Shown here: positions 30,061-39,512 of the stretch, piece by piece
Layout of the letters: every line of letters begins with the position of its first letter
Position numbering within the stretch: the first letter of the stretch is position 1
NCBI RefSeq assembly: GCF_001417955.2
Contig: NZ_LKTM01000046.1
Coordinates: forward strand, 1 to 64,000
Source of the DNA: Mycobacterium gordonae
GTDB lineage: Bacteria; Actinomycetota; Actinomycetes; Mycobacteriales; Mycobacteriaceae
DNA length: 64,000 nucleotides
Reading direction: 5' to 3'
Position numbers and translations under genes: made by a program
The notes under the pieces: generated by a model
The model's database searches: none
Seen by the model: the letters and a program-made list of their open reading frames with translations, nothing else
What the model was told of the DNA's origin: nothing

Positions 30061-31890
30061 TTACTCCGCGTCGCGCAGCCGCTCCTTGAGCGCGTCGAAC
30101 TCGTCCCGGATGCCCGTCGGCAGCTTCTCGCCGACGAACTCCAGCCACTCCTCGATCAGCGGCAGTTCCGCGCGCCACTCCTCGGTGTTGACTTCCAGCG
30201 CCGCCGCCACGTCACCGGCCTCGACATCCAGGCCGTCGAGGTCCATGTCCTCGGCCGCCGGAACGGTGCCGATCGGGGTGGTGCGCCCGCCGGCCTTGTG
30301 CTCGATGCGGTCGACGATCCACTTCAGGACGCGGCTGTTCTCGCCGAAGCCCGGCCACAGGAAGCGGCCGTCGTCGCCGCGGCGGAACCAGTTGACGAAG
30401 AACACCTTCGGCAGCTTCGACTCGTCGGCGTTCTTGCCGAGGTTGATCCAGTGCTGGAAGTAGTCGCCCACGTTGTAGCCGAGGAACGGCAGCATGGCCA
30501 TCGGGTCGCGGCGTACGTTGCCGACCTTGCCCTCGGCAGCGGCGGTCTGCTCACTGCCCAGGGTGGCACCGATGAACACACCGTGCTGCCAGTCGCGGGC
30601 CTCGGTGACCAGCGGGACGGTCGTCTTGCGGCGACCGCCGAACAGGATGCCGGAGATCGGCACGCCCTGCGGGTCGTCCCACTCGGGAGCCAGGATCGGG
30701 CACTGCGACATCGGGGTGCAGTAGCGCGAGTTGGGGTGCGCGGCTTTGGTTTCCGTCTCTCGGATGTACCAGTCGTTGCCCTTCCAGTCGATCAGGTGGT
30801 CGGGCTCGCCCTCCAGCCCTTCCCACCAGACCTCGTGGTCGTCGGTGAGCGCGACATTGGTGAAGACGGTGTTGCCGGCGGCCATGGTGCGCATCGCGTT
30901 GGGGTTGGACTTCCAGTTGGTGCCCGGCGCCACCCCGAAGAAGCCGAATTCGGGGTTGACGGCGTACAGACGGCCGTCCTTGCCGAACCGCATCCAGGCG
31001 ATGTCGTCGCCGAGGGTCTCGGCGCGCCAGCCGGGGATGGTGGGCTGCAGCATCGCCAGGTTCGTCTTGCCGCACGCCGAGGGGAACGCGGCGGCGAAGT
31101 AGTAGGCCTTGTTCTCCGGCGAGATCAGCTTGAGGATCAGCATGTGCTCGGCGAGCCAGCCCTCGTCGTGGGCCATCGCCGAGGCGATGCGCAGCGAGTA
31201 GCACTTCTTGCCGAGCAGCGCGTTGCCGCCGTAGCCGGAGCCGTAGCTCCAGATCTCGCGGGTCTCCGGGAAGTGGGTGATGTACTTGGTGTCGTTGCAC
31301 GGCCACGGCACGTCGGCCTGACCCTCCTCCAAAGGCGCGCCCACCGAGTGCAGGGCCTTGACGAAGAACCCGTCGTCGCCGATCTTCTCCAACGCGGCCT
31401 TACCCATCCGGGTCATGGTGCGCATCGAGACGACGACGTACTCGGAGTCGGTGATCTCCACGCCGAGCTTGGGGTCATCGGCGCCCAGCGGGCCCATGCA
31501 GAACGGCACCACGTACATGGTGCGGCCACGCATGCAACCGCGGTACAGGTCCGTCATGAGCGAGCGCATCTCGCCCGGGTCTTTCCAGTTGTTGGTGGGA
31601 CCGGCGTCAATCTCGTTCTCGGAACAGATGAAGGTGCGCGACTCCACGCGGGCGACGTCGGACGGGTCGGACAGGGCCAGGTATGAGTTGGGGTGCTTCT
31701 CCGGATTCAGCCGGGTGAAGGTGCCGGCCTCGACCAGCTGTTCGGCCAGCCGGTTGAACTCCTCCTCGGAGCCGTCGGTGAACACCACCCGGTCGGGCTG
31801 AGTGAGTTCGGCGACCTCCTGCACCCAGGACAGCAGCCCCTGATGGTTGGTGGGTGCGTTGTCCAGGCCGGGGATGGTCGCTGAGGTCAT
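30061..31890 (-). CDS. pckA: Phosphoenolpyruvate carboxykinase (GTP)
   Basis: This is a 609-residue cytosolic enzyme that converts oxaloacetate and GTP to phosphoenolpyruvate, CO2 and GDP, the entry step of gluconeogenesis when mycobacteria grow on fatty acids. The GTP-class P-loop with its reactive cysteine is present ([13 protein letters not shown], Cys273, Lys275), as are the substrate-site segments [15 protein letters not shown] (216-230) and [16 protein letters not shown]. Length is close to the M. tuberculosis enzyme (606 aa). The ATG at 31890 has AGGAG six bases upstream. In H37Rv the gene is followed by nadR and Rv0213c; here it is followed on the same strand by the PPE-like gene. Confidence 0.95.
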   Translation of the reverse strand: MTSATIPGLDNAPTNHQGLLSWVQEVAELTQPDRVVFTDGSEEEFNRLAEQLVEAGTFTRLNPEKHPNSYLALSDPSDVARVESRTFICSENEIDAGPTNNWKDPGEMRSLMTDLYRGCMRGRTMYVVPFCMGPLGADDPKLGVEITDSEYVVVSMRTMTRMGKAALEKIGDDGFFVKALHSVGAPLEEGQADVPWPCNDTKYITHFPETREIWSYGSGYGGNALLGKKCYSLRIASAMAHDEGWLAEHMLILKLISPENKAYYFAAAFPSACGKTNLAMLQPTIPGWRAETLGDDIAWMRFGKDGRLYAVNPEFGFFGVAPGTNWKSNPNAMRTMAAGNTVFTNVALTDDHEVWWEGLEGEPDHLIDWKGNDWYIRETETKAAHPNSRYCTPMSQCPILAPEWDDPQGVPISGILFGGRRKTTVPLVTEARDWQHGVFIGATLGSEQTAAAEGKVGNVRRDPMAMLPFLGYNVGDYFQHWINLGKNADESKLPKVFFVNWFRRGDDGRFLWPGFGENSRVLKWIVDRIEHKAGGRTTPIGTVPAAEDMDLDGLDVEAGDVAAALEVNTEEWRAELPLIEEWLEFVGEKLPTGIRDEFDALKERLRDAE

Positions 31891-32035
31891 CGAACTCTCC
31901 TGAATTCTGGTGCTCGGTAATCGTCGGTTCCAGTGGCATGCGTGTTCAGCACACTTAACGCTTTCTTATTCAGATTATCGCGCATCACTTGTCGCGTAAG
32001 TCCCAGGAGGGTATAAGCCTGCTCACAAGACCGAT

Positions 32036-33544
32036 TCAGAAAGGTCTGTTTTCGTACCGCGTCGAGGTTTCGGCCCGAGAGATTCCCCGCTGCTTCGGTA
32101 TACCCGGTTCGCCGAGTTCTGCCCGCACCGCGTCGAGCGCCGCCTGGATGGTCGGCATCTCCCGGTCGCGCACCGCCGCGGCCCGCGCCGCGGCCAGCGC
32201 ATGTTCGCGCAGCTCGCCGTCGATCGCGCTGACCTGGTCGGTGACCCGGACGTTCTCCGCCTCATCGTGGGCGGTGACCTCGGTGCTGAGCAGCGACTCG
32301 GCCGCCAGTACCCGGCCGGCCACCAACTGTTCGACGACCGCACGCAGCGATGCCGTCGCGTCGTCCGCCCAGCGGTCCAGCGCGGCGCGGTCGCTGAGCA
32401 GACTGCGTACACTCACCACCCACGCCGTCGTCGCCAGCCCCACCGCCACGCACGCGGCGATTCCCGCGGCGGTCAGCCCCGGGTGCAGGCCGGCTGTCAG
32501 ACCGGCGATCAGCCGACTCAGCGTCAGCGCCACCCCGAGCCCGAACACGGCGCCGAAGACCATCATCAGCCGCATCTCGAGGCGGCGTGACTTGAGCTGA
32601 GGTGGCGAGACCGGGACCGTCGGTATGTTGACCGGCGGCAGGTCCAGCGGCGCCCCCATGGCCGACGCGACCTCGGCTAGGTGGGCGTCGGCGGCCGCGA
32701 CGCTCTCCCCCGCCGCCTCATCGAGCCGGGCCTGGGCAGCGGAGGCGAATCCAGGGATCTGCCGCCGGGACAGCCCCGCGATGTCCTCCTGGAGTTCACC
32801 GCGCAGCGCGGCGGCCCGGTTGCGCGCGCCGTAGGACAGCTGGACCCTGGCCTGCTGGATCTGTCCGCGCAGCGTGATGGTGCGCTCGGATCGCGACTGG
32901 CGCCGTTGCCGCAGGGTCGCGCTGCGCTCGTCGCGCAGGGCGTCGACCCGCGCTTGCCGGCCGGCGCCGTCGGCGTCCCGGTCGAAGCGCTGGGCCACCG
33001 TCCGCAGCCGCGATTCCCAGGCCCGCAGCCGGTTGCGGCGGACCAGATCGGAGTCCGCGAGTTGAGCGGCGACGATGACGACCAGGTCGTCGACCTGCGG
33101 CCGGCCCACCTCCGGAGCGGCCGCGGCGCCGACCCACGGCACGTTGCCGTACCGCGGTGCGTGGGCAGCCAGCGTGTCCCGATTGGCCTCGAGCACGTCG
33201 CGCCAGCCGAAATGGACGTCGATCTTGGCCAGCACGGCCACCACGGCGTCGGTGTTCTCGGCCGCGGCGTCCAGCAGCAGGCAATCGGAGGCGGTCATCG
33301 GGGCCGACGCCGACACCACGAACACCACGCCCTGCGGGGCCTCGCCGGCCCCCAGCTCGCCCGACTCAACGAACGTCCGGTGCGGAATCCGTTGTCGCAG
33401 CGCGGCAGCCACGCTGCTGACCCCGGCCAGCCACGGCCCCGTCACCAGCACCACGTCACGCCGGTTGATCGCCGGCGGACCCAGGTTCGGCCCGACGGCC
33501 GCCACCATGGCATCGACGCGGGCCGCGGGATCGTCGCGGGTCAC
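32036..33544 (-). CDS. Membrane-anchored P-loop GTPase-like protein (Rv0210-type)
   Basis: This 502-residue protein is the partner of the gene just upstream; its GTG start shares a GTGA overlap with that gene's stop, which is why this start was preferred over one 18 bp further up. The N-terminal domain (about 20-170) looks like a degenerate P-loop NTPase: VLVTGPWLAGVSSVAAAL in place of a Walker A and a VVAVLAKIDVHFGW segment resembling an NKxD strand. A long charged, coiled-coil-like stretch follows (about 165-300), then two adjacent membrane helices (about 320-380) and a further helical tail. This arrangement recalls dynamin-like or stress-GTPase membrane proteins, but that is inference. Position between trmB and pckA matches Rv0210. 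Its biochemical role is not known. Confidence 0.6.
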   Translation of the reverse strand: MTRDDPAARVDAMVAAVGPNLGPPAINRRDVVLVTGPWLAGVSSVAAALRQRIPHRTFVESGELGAGEAPQGVVFVVSASAPMTASDCLLLDAAAENTDAVVAVLAKIDVHFGWRDVLEANRDTLAAHAPRYGNVPWVGAAAAPEVGRPQVDDLVVIVAAQLADSDLVRRNRLRAWESRLRTVAQRFDRDADGAGRQARVDALRDERSATLRQRRQSRSERTITLRGQIQQARVQLSYGARNRAAALRGELQEDIAGLSRRQIPGFASAAQARLDEAAGESVAAADAHLAEVASAMGAPLDLPPVNIPTVPVSPPQLKSRRLEMRLMMVFGAVFGLGVALTLSRLIAGLTAGLHPGLTAAGIAACVAVGLATTAWVVSVRSLLSDRAALDRWADDATASLRAVVEQLVAGRVLAAESLLSTEVTAHDEAENVRVTDQVSAIDGELREHALAAARAAAVRDREMPTIQAALDAVRAELGEPGIPKQRGISRAETSTRYENRPF

Positions 33545-34494
33545 CTCGGCCCCTGAGACCACAGGCGCAACGCCCCCCTGGCGATATCCGCGCCGCAGGC
33601 ACGGTGCAGGCCACTGCCCGCCGAACGGCGGTAGCGCTGCCAGTGCGCCGCACGCTGCAGCGGCTCCTCCGGGCCGGCTTCCAGCCCGCAGGCCTGCGCG
33701 GCGTCCAGCGCGGCGGCCATCCGGGCGACCACGGTGTCGTCGGAGCTGAGGAATTCGCCAATGGACGGATCCGTGACCGCCAGGGCCTCCAGCTCGGTGA
33801 CGGCGTCGAGCACCCGGCGGTAGCGCGCCGGAGCTCCGGCGGCGACAAGCCGGTCGACCACCTCATCGAAGCCGCTGAGGCGTCGCCACAGCGCCCGCAC
33901 CTGCGCGGGCCCGCTCCCCTGCCGCAGCGCGGCGACCCCCAGGGCGACCCCGAACAGATCCAGGCCGGCCAGCAGCTCTCGCGGTATCGGAGCCGGCGCG
34001 GGTTCCGCGGCCAGCGCGCGCAGCGCCGCCCAGCGCGCGGCGCCGGGGTCATCAAACGCGTCGAACGCAGCAAGGGCCAGCAGCCCGCTCATCGGGAGCA
34101 CCGGCACCCCGAGACGTTCGGCGAACTCGGGGCACCGTGCGCTCGCCGCGGCCATCGGGCCGTCACCGCCGAAGCCGGTCAGGTCGGCCTTGTTCAGGAC
34201 CGCCAGCACCGGGCCCGGCGCCGAGTCCTCTGGTTTGACCGCCTCGGCGATGACCTGAACCTCGAGGTCCGCGCCGCTTTCCACCACGGTGAACCACCGG
34301 CTCAGGGCGCGCGCGACCGTGCTGCGCCCCACCCCCCGTCGCCCGCGGACCGTCACCCGCAGCGGCGCCGCAACCCGTTCGGCCACCGCCACAACACGCT
34401 GGTCAGCGGCCCCCCGGGTGAATCGCATCAGCTCGTCGGCGAAAATCTGCTGCCCCCCGTCCCCTCGATGTGCACCCGCACCGAATGGTGGCAT
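33541..34494 (-). CDS. P-loop GTPase-like protein (Rv0209-type)
   Basis: The 317-residue protein contains a Walker A-like loop GRRGVGRST, followed by a strand ending in VLAVLNKADLTGFGG, which carries the NKxD guanine-specificity motif. No convincing DxxG switch II was found between them, so catalytic competence is uncertain. The C-terminal ~180 residues are helical with no membrane segment. The gene is divergent from trmB and forms a two-gene operon with the membrane-anchored partner downstream (4-bp overlap), so the products probably work together. The start is uncertain; a second ATG lies 66 bp in. Identification as Rv0209 is by synteny. Confidence 0.6.
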   Translation of the reverse strand: MPPFGAGAHRGDGGQQIFADELMRFTRGAADQRVVAVAERVAAPLRVTVRGRRGVGRSTVARALSRWFTVVESGADLEVQVIAEAVKPEDSAPGPVLAVLNKADLTGFGGDGPMAAASARCPEFAERLGVPVLPMSGLLALAAFDAFDDPGAARWAALRALAAEPAPAPIPRELLAGLDLFGVALGVAALRQGSGPAQVRALWRRLSGFDEVVDRLVAAGAPARYRRVLDAVTELEALAVTDPSIGEFLSSDDTVVARMAAALDAAQACGLEAGPEEPLQRAAHWQRYRRSAGSGLHRACGADIARGALRLWSQGPR

Positions 34495-34591
34495 CTACCT
34501 CGCCGGCGCGCGAGCCAGGTCCCCGCCTGATACCAGCCGAAGGCAACTGTTGGGTATCAATCTGGACCAGAGGCGGCTACACCCGGCCTTC

Positions 34592-35347
34592 ATGGGCCAC
34601 CATGGACGGATGCACGCGCAACCCGGGGTTGGGTTACGGCCCGACGCGCCCTGGGGCTATCTGCCTGCCTCGAGTTTCCGGTCGCGGCGTTCGGCCCTGT
34701 CCGACGCCCAGCGCCAGACCTGGGAGCGGCTGTGGCCGCAGCTCGGCCGTCAGGCCGACACCCCGCCAGGCGAGACCCCGGACGCACCTCTGGATACCCG
34801 GGCCTGGTTCGGCCGCAGCGCGCCGCTCGTGCTGGAAATCGGGTGCGGCAGCGGAACGTCGACGCTGGCGATGGCGCAGGCCGAGCCGGACATCGACGTC
34901 ATCGCGGTGGAGATCTACCGCCGCGGCCTGGCGCAATTGCTGTGCGCCATCGACGCCGAGCAGGTGAGCAACATCCGGCTGATCCGCGGCAACGGCGTCG
35001 ACGTGCTCAAGAACCTGATCGCCCCGCAATCGCTGACCGGGGTTCGAGTCTTCTTCCCCGACCCATGGCCGAAGGCGCGCCATCACAAGCGCCGGCTGCT
35101 GCAGTCCGGCACGGTTTCCCTCATCGCCGATCGGCTACTCCCCGGGGGTGTGCTGCATGCCGCAACCGATCATCCCGGCTACGCAGAGCACATCGGGGAG
35201 GTCGGCGATGCGGAGTCCCGGCTCGTCCGGGTCGGCAGCGACACCGAGTCACTACCGATCTCCATCAGTCGTCCCACTACCAAGTACGAGACGAAGGCTC
35301 AAGAAGCGGGCAGCCACGTCTGCGAGTTCGTATGGAAGCGGATCTGA
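34592..35347 (+). CDS. trmB: tRNA (guanine-N7-)-methyltransferase TrmB
   Basis: The 251-residue protein would methylate G46 of tRNA at N7 using S-adenosylmethionine. It shows the SAM loop LEIGCGSGTS (81-90), the acidic ribose-binding strand VIAVEIY, the family hallmark FFPDPWPKARHHKRR (154-168) and the C-terminal PTTKYETKA motif. The ATG at 34592 gives MGHHGRMHAQPG, resembling the start of the H37Rv orthologue; a second ATG at 34610 is possible. The stop is followed after 4 bp by the NYN-domain gene, and mmpL3 comes next on the same strand, as in M. tuberculosis (Rv0208c-Rv0207c-Rv0206c). Confidence 0.92.
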   Translation: MGHHGRMHAQPGVGLRPDAPWGYLPASSFRSRRSALSDAQRQTWERLWPQLGRQADTPPGETPDAPLDTRAWFGRSAPLVLEIGCGSGTSTLAMAQAEPDIDVIAVEIYRRGLAQLLCAIDAEQVSNIRLIRGNGVDVLKNLIAPQSLTGVRVFFPDPWPKARHHKRRLLQSGTVSLIADRLLPGGVLHAATDHPGYAEHIGEVGDAESRLVRVGSDTESLPISISRPTTKYETKAQEAGSHVCEFVWKRI

Positions 35348-35351
35348 GCAC

Positions 35352-36065
35352 ATGAGCATTACTGAAGAAGTGGAAACGGAGTCCTCCGATTCGCTGGCAC
35401 CCATGCTGAGCCTGGCCGAGCCGATTACCAAACCGGTCAAGCGGGTCCTGCTGGTGTGGGACGCCCCGAATCTGGACATGGGCCTGGGCTCGATCCTGGG
35501 CCGGCGGCCCACGGGGGTGGAACGGCCCCGGTTCGATGCGCTGGGGCGCTGGTTGCTGGCGCGGACCGCCGAGGTCGCGGCCGGTAGCGGCGTAGCCGAA
35601 GATTTCCGGGTCGAGCCGGAGGCCACGGTGTTCACGAACATCGCACCGGGCAGCGCCGAAGTGGTGCGGCCCTGGGTGGACGCCCTGCGAAACGTCGGTT
35701 TCGCCGTCTTCGCCAAACCCAAGATCGACGAGGACAGCGACGTCGACCGCGACATGCTCGAACACATTGACCAGCGCTTCGCAGAAGGCCTCGCGGGCCT
35801 GGTGGTGGCCTCGGCCGACGGTCAGGCGTTCCGCCTGCCGCTGGAGGCGGTGGCCCGCGCCGGAACCCCAGTACAGGTGCTCGGATTTCGTGAACACGCC
35901 AGTTGGGCGCTAGCGTCGGATACCTTGGAGTTCGTCGACCTGGAGGACATTGCAGGCGTTTTCCGGGAGCCACTGCCGCGAATCGGCCTCGATTCGCTAC
36001 CTGAGCAGGGGGCTTGGCTGCAGCCGTTCCGCCCGCTGTCGTCGCTGTTGACCTCGCGTGTGTGA
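35352..36065 (+). CDS. NYN (PIN-like) domain protein, Rv0207c-type
   Basis: This 237-residue protein contains a NYN-like fold: the opening strand VLLVWDAPNLDMGLGS (about 30-45) with its acidic Asp, a DSDVDRDMLEHI segment near 128-139, and VVASADGQAFRLPL with a further Asp. These acidic positions correspond to the metal site of PIN-like ribonucleases, so an RNA-cleaving role is plausible but unproven. It begins 4 bp after trmB and ends 49 bp before mmpL3. The same order holds in M. tuberculosis, which suggests coupling of RNA metabolism genes to mmpL3 transcription only by neighbourhood. Confidence 0.7.
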   Translation: MSITEEVETESSDSLAPMLSLAEPITKPVKRVLLVWDAPNLDMGLGSILGRRPTGVERPRFDALGRWLLARTAEVAAGSGVAEDFRVEPEATVFTNIAPGSAEVVRPWVDALRNVGFAVFAKPKIDEDSDVDRDMLEHIDQRFAEGLAGLVVASADGQAFRLPLEAVARAGTPVQVLGFREHASWALASDTLEFVDLEDIAGVFREPLPRIGLDSLPEQGAWLQPFRPLSSLLTSRV

Positions 36066-36114
36066 CAACCAAAGATCAAAACGCGGGTCGTTGAGGATCC
36101 AGTAAGGAGCTTAC

Positions 36115-38943
36115 GTGTTCGCCTGGTGGGGTCGAACTGTGTACCGGATCCGGTACATCGTAATCGGGGTCACGGTGGCTCTGTGCCTGGGCGGTGGCAT
36201 CTTCGGTCTCAGCCTGGGCAAGCACGTGACGCAGAGCGGTTTCTACGACGACGGCAGCCAATCGGTGAAGGCCTCGGTGCTCGGCGACCAGGTGTACGGC
36301 CGCGACCGTACCGGCCACGTCGTCGCCATCTTCCATGCGCCTAACGGCAAGACCGTCACCGACCCGGCGTGGTCGAAGAAGATCTCCGACGAGCTGAACC
36401 AGTTCGTTGCCGACCATCCCAAAGAGGTGTTCGGCTGGGCCGGTTACCTGCGCGCACCCGACAGCACCAGCTCGGTCATCAAGGGCATGGCGACCGACGA
36501 CAAGAAGTACACGTTCGTGTCGATCCCGCTCAAGGGCGACGACGACGACACGATCCTGACCAACTACAAGACCATCGAGCCGGCACTGCAGAAGCTCGAC
36601 GGCGGCACCGTCCAGCTGGCCGGCCTGCAACCGGTCGCGAGCGCGCTGACCGGCACCATCGCCACCGACCAGCGCCGCATGGAGGTGCTGGCGCTGCCGC
36701 TGGTGGCGGTCGTGTTGTTCCTGGTCTTCGGCGGCGCGGTCGCGGCCTGCCTTCCCGTCATGGTCGGCGGTCTGAGCATCGCCGGTTCGCTGGGCATCCT
36801 GCGGTTGATCGCGATGTTCGGGCCGGTGCACTTCTTCGCCCAACCGGTGGTCTCGCTGATCGGTCTCGGTATCGCGGTGGACTACGGGTTGTTCGTGGTG
36901 AGCCGGTTCCGGGAAGAGATCGCCGAGGGCTACGACACCGAGGCCGCGGTACGGCGCACGGTGATGACGGCGGGCCGGACGGTGGTGTTCTCGGCGGTGC
37001 TGATCGCCGCTTCGGGTGCCAGCCTGTTGTTGCTGCCGCAAGGTTTCGTGAAGTCGCTGACCTACGCCCTGATCACGGCGGTCTCGTTGGCCGCGATCCT
37101 GTCCATCACGCTGCTGCCCGCCTGCCTGGGCGTGCTCGGCAAGCACGTGGACGCGCTGGGTGTGCGGACCGCCTTCCGGGTTCCCTTCCTGCGGAACTGG
37201 AAGGTCTCGCGGGCCTACCTGAACTGGCTGGCCGACCGCCTGCAGAAGACCAAGACCCGCGAAGAGGTCGAAGCCGGGTTCTGGGGCAAGCTGACCAACT
37301 TCGTCATGAAGCGCCCGCTGGCGTTCGCGATCCCGATCGTCGTGGGGATGATCCTGCTGATCATCCCGCTGGGCAACATGTCGCTGGGCGGCATGAGCGA
37401 GAAGTACCTGCCGCCCAACAACGCGGCGCGCCAGTCGCAGGAGCACTTCGACAAGCTCTTCCCCGGCTACCGGACGAATCCGCTGACGATCGTGATCGAG
37501 TCGACGAACCATCAGCCCGTCACCGACCAGCAGGTTGCGGACGTCCGCAGCAAAGCGATGCAGATCAGCGGGTTCATCGAGCAGGACAACGACCCGTCGA
37601 ACATGTGGCAGGAACGCCCGCAGGCGCCGGGCGGGTCCAAGGACCCGTCGGTCCGGGTGCTGCAGAACGGGTTGCAGAACCCGGCTGACTCGTCGAAGAA
37701 GCTCGAGGAATTACGCGCGATAACGCCACCCAAGGGCATCGAGATACTCGTCGGCGGGACGCCGGCGCTGGAACAGGACTCGATTCACAGCCTGGTGGAC
37801 AAGGCGCCGCTGATGGTGCTGGTACTGATCAGCACGACCATGGTCCTGATGTTCCTGGCGTTCGGATCGGTGGTGCTGCCGATCAAGGCAGCGGTGATGA
37901 GCGTGCTGACGCTCGGGTCCACGATGGGCATCCTGACGTGGATATTCATCGAAGGCCATGGCGCCGGACTGCTGAACTTCACGCCCACGCCGTTGATGGT
38001 GGTGATCATCGCGCTGGTGGTCGCGGTCGGTTACGGCCTGGCGACCGACTATGAAGTGTTCCTGGTGTCCCGCATGGTCGAGGCACGCGAAAACGGCATG
38101 TCCACCCAGGAATCGATCCGCATCGGCACGGCCACCACCGGTCGCCTGATCACCGCGGCCGCGCTGGTCCTGGCGGTGGTTGCGGGTTCGTTCGTGTTCT
38201 CCGACCTGGTGATGATGAAGTATCTGGCGTTCGGTCTGATGGCGGCGTTGCTGCTGGACGCGACCGTGGTCCGGATGTTCCTGGTTCCGTCGGTGATGAA
38301 GCTGCTCGGCGACGACTGCTGGTGGGCACCGCGCTGGATGAGACGCCTGCAGAACCGCATCGGCCTGGGCGAGATCCAGCTGCCCGACGAGCGCAAGCGT
38401 CCCGCCAGCAAGACACGGCCGCCGGTGACGGCCGGACTGGTGGCGGCCGGTGCCGGTGCGCCGCGCAAGCCGCACGACCCGACCCACCCGGCCGCGTTGA
38501 CCCGGGCAGCCCAGCCGGAGCTGGCGCCCGCGTCGCCGTCGCCGTCGCCTGCGCCGCAGGTTCCGGTGCGCGCCACTCCGCAGGCCACCGAGGCTCCCAC
38601 CACACGGCTCTCGGCGCCCGGGGCTACCCGCAACGGCCCGGCGCCCCGTCCGGCCGGCCGCGGCCCCGCGCCCAAGAACGCCACCCCGCCCTCTGCCGGC
38701 GAGACGAACAAGATGCCGGTGGCAGGCAGCCGCCCGGAACCCGCCCCGGCACCGGACGCGTCCGACAAGACCGCGGCCCTGCCGGCCCAGCGGCCCGAGG
38801 GTGACGATTCCGAGACGGCCACCGAGAAGCTGAACGCCCGCGGCATCCAGGAGGACGGCACGGTGGACACGTCCCGCCGGCGTCGTACCGGCGGCGGTGG
38901 GCTGTCCGCGCAGGACCTGCTGCGTCGCGAGGGCCGGCTCTAG
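36115..38943 (+). CDS. mmpL3: MmpL3, trehalose monomycolate flippase
   Basis: This is a 942-residue RND-superfamily inner-membrane transporter that exports trehalose monomycolate for the mycobacterial outer membrane; it is essential in mycobacteria and a target of several drug classes. It has twelve membrane helices in two halves with large periplasmic loops after TM1 and TM7. Both proton-relay Asp-Tyr pairs are intact: GIAVDYGLF (Asp256-Tyr257) and GLATDYEVF (Asp645-Tyr646), with numbering identical to the M. tuberculosis protein. The last ~190 residues form a Pro/Ala-rich, charged cytoplasmic tail. The GTG start at 36115 is preceded by AAGGAG. It lies downstream of trmB and the NYN gene. 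Confidence 0.96.
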   Translation: MFAWWGRTVYRIRYIVIGVTVALCLGGGIFGLSLGKHVTQSGFYDDGSQSVKASVLGDQVYGRDRTGHVVAIFHAPNGKTVTDPAWSKKISDELNQFVADHPKEVFGWAGYLRAPDSTSSVIKGMATDDKKYTFVSIPLKGDDDDTILTNYKTIEPALQKLDGGTVQLAGLQPVASALTGTIATDQRRMEVLALPLVAVVLFLVFGGAVAACLPVMVGGLSIAGSLGILRLIAMFGPVHFFAQPVVSLIGLGIAVDYGLFVVSRFREEIAEGYDTEAAVRRTVMTAGRTVVFSAVLIAASGASLLLLPQGFVKSLTYALITAVSLAAILSITLLPACLGVLGKHVDALGVRTAFRVPFLRNWKVSRAYLNWLADRLQKTKTREEVEAGFWGKLTNFVMKRPLAFAIPIVVGMILLIIPLGNMSLGGMSEKYLPPNNAARQSQEHFDKLFPGYRTNPLTIVIESTNHQPVTDQQVADVRSKAMQISGFIEQDNDPSNMWQERPQAPGGSKDPSVRVLQNGLQNPADSSKKLEELRAITPPKGIEILVGGTPALEQDSIHSLVDKAPLMVLVLISTTMVLMFLAFGSVVLPIKAAVMSVLTLGSTMGILTWIFIEGHGAGLLNFTPTPLMVVIIALVVAVGYGLATDYEVFLVSRMVEARENGMSTQESIRIGTATTGRLITAAALVLAVVAGSFVFSDLVMMKYLAFGLMAALLLDATVVRMFLVPSVMKLLGDDCWWAPRWMRRLQNRIGLGEIQLPDERKRPASKTRPPVTAGLVAAGAGAPRKPHDPTHPAALTRAAQPELAPASPSPSPAPQVPVRATPQATEAPTTRLSAPGATRNGPAPRPAGRGPAPKNATPPSAGETNKMPVAGSRPEPAPAPDASDKTAALPAQRPEGDDSETATEKLNARGIQEDGTVDTSRRRRTGGGGLSAQDLLRREGRL

Positions 38944-39047
38944 AGGGCTCGTTTTTCCCGGCGAGCGCCCGCGTTTGTACGGCGACACGCCGCATTCGGT
39001 GTACATTTGCGCGCCCTCGCGGCCCGGCTGGATGAGAATCGTTGGCT

Positions 39048-39512
39048 ATGCGCAACTTTCGACCGGTCAGCGGTGCCTTCGTCGCAATCGCTGCAGTGCT
39101 CGGCACCGCCCTGCTCGGCGCTGCTCCGGCGAACGCCGACGGCCCGGTACAGGTGAAAAGCCGCATGGGCGACGTCTGCCTGGACGCACCGGACAGCAGC
39201 TGGTTGACAGCGGTAGTGGTCAACCCCTGCAACGGGGCCGACTCCCAGCGCTGGAATCAGAACGGCGAGCAGCTGGAGAGCGTGGCGTTTCCCGGGAACT
39301 GCCTGACGTCGCCGAACGAGGACCGGTGGACGGCACACCTCGGGCCCTGCCTGAACTGGTTCAACCAGCACTGGAGCCCGCAGCCCAACGGCCACATCAT
39401 GATCAGCCTGGACGGGTGCCTCACCGTCCTGGGCGGCCCGAACCCAGGCACGTGGGTGTCCACCCGGTTCTGCGGCGGCGACGTCGACCAGGGCTGGGAT
39501 CTGGTGCCCTAA
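39048..39512 (+). CDS. Secreted ricin B-like beta-trefoil protein
   Basis: This 154-residue protein has a clear Sec signal peptide (1-30, cleavage after APANA). The mature ~124 residues fall into three equal units, each with two cysteines and a Q-x-W motif: Cys44/Cys61 with QRW (67-69), Cys85/Cys101 with QHW (107-109) and Cys124/Cys142 with QGW (148-150). The tryptophans are 40 and 41 residues apart. This is the internal three-fold pattern of a ricin-type beta-trefoil, probably with one disulfide per unit, so sugar or glycolipid binding outside the cell is likely. M. tuberculosis has a similar-sized secreted lectin elsewhere (Rv1419, sMTL-13). I recall no gene here in H37Rv. The stop overlaps the convergent permease gene by 3 bp (39510-39512 against 39509-39511). 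Confidence 0.75.
   Translation: MRNFRPVSGAFVAIAAVLGTALLGAAPANADGPVQVKSRMGDVCLDAPDSSWLTAVVVNPCNGADSQRWNQNGEQLESVAFPGNCLTSPNEDRWTAHLGPCLNWFNQHWSPQPNGHIMISLDGCLTVLGGPNPGTWVSTRFCGGDVDQGWDLVP

Noticed and set aside
29308..31686. 792-codon plus-strand frame opposite the PPE-like gene and pckA
   Set aside because: It spans two well supported minus-strand genes and has shadow composition (Arg/His/Val rich, no motif).
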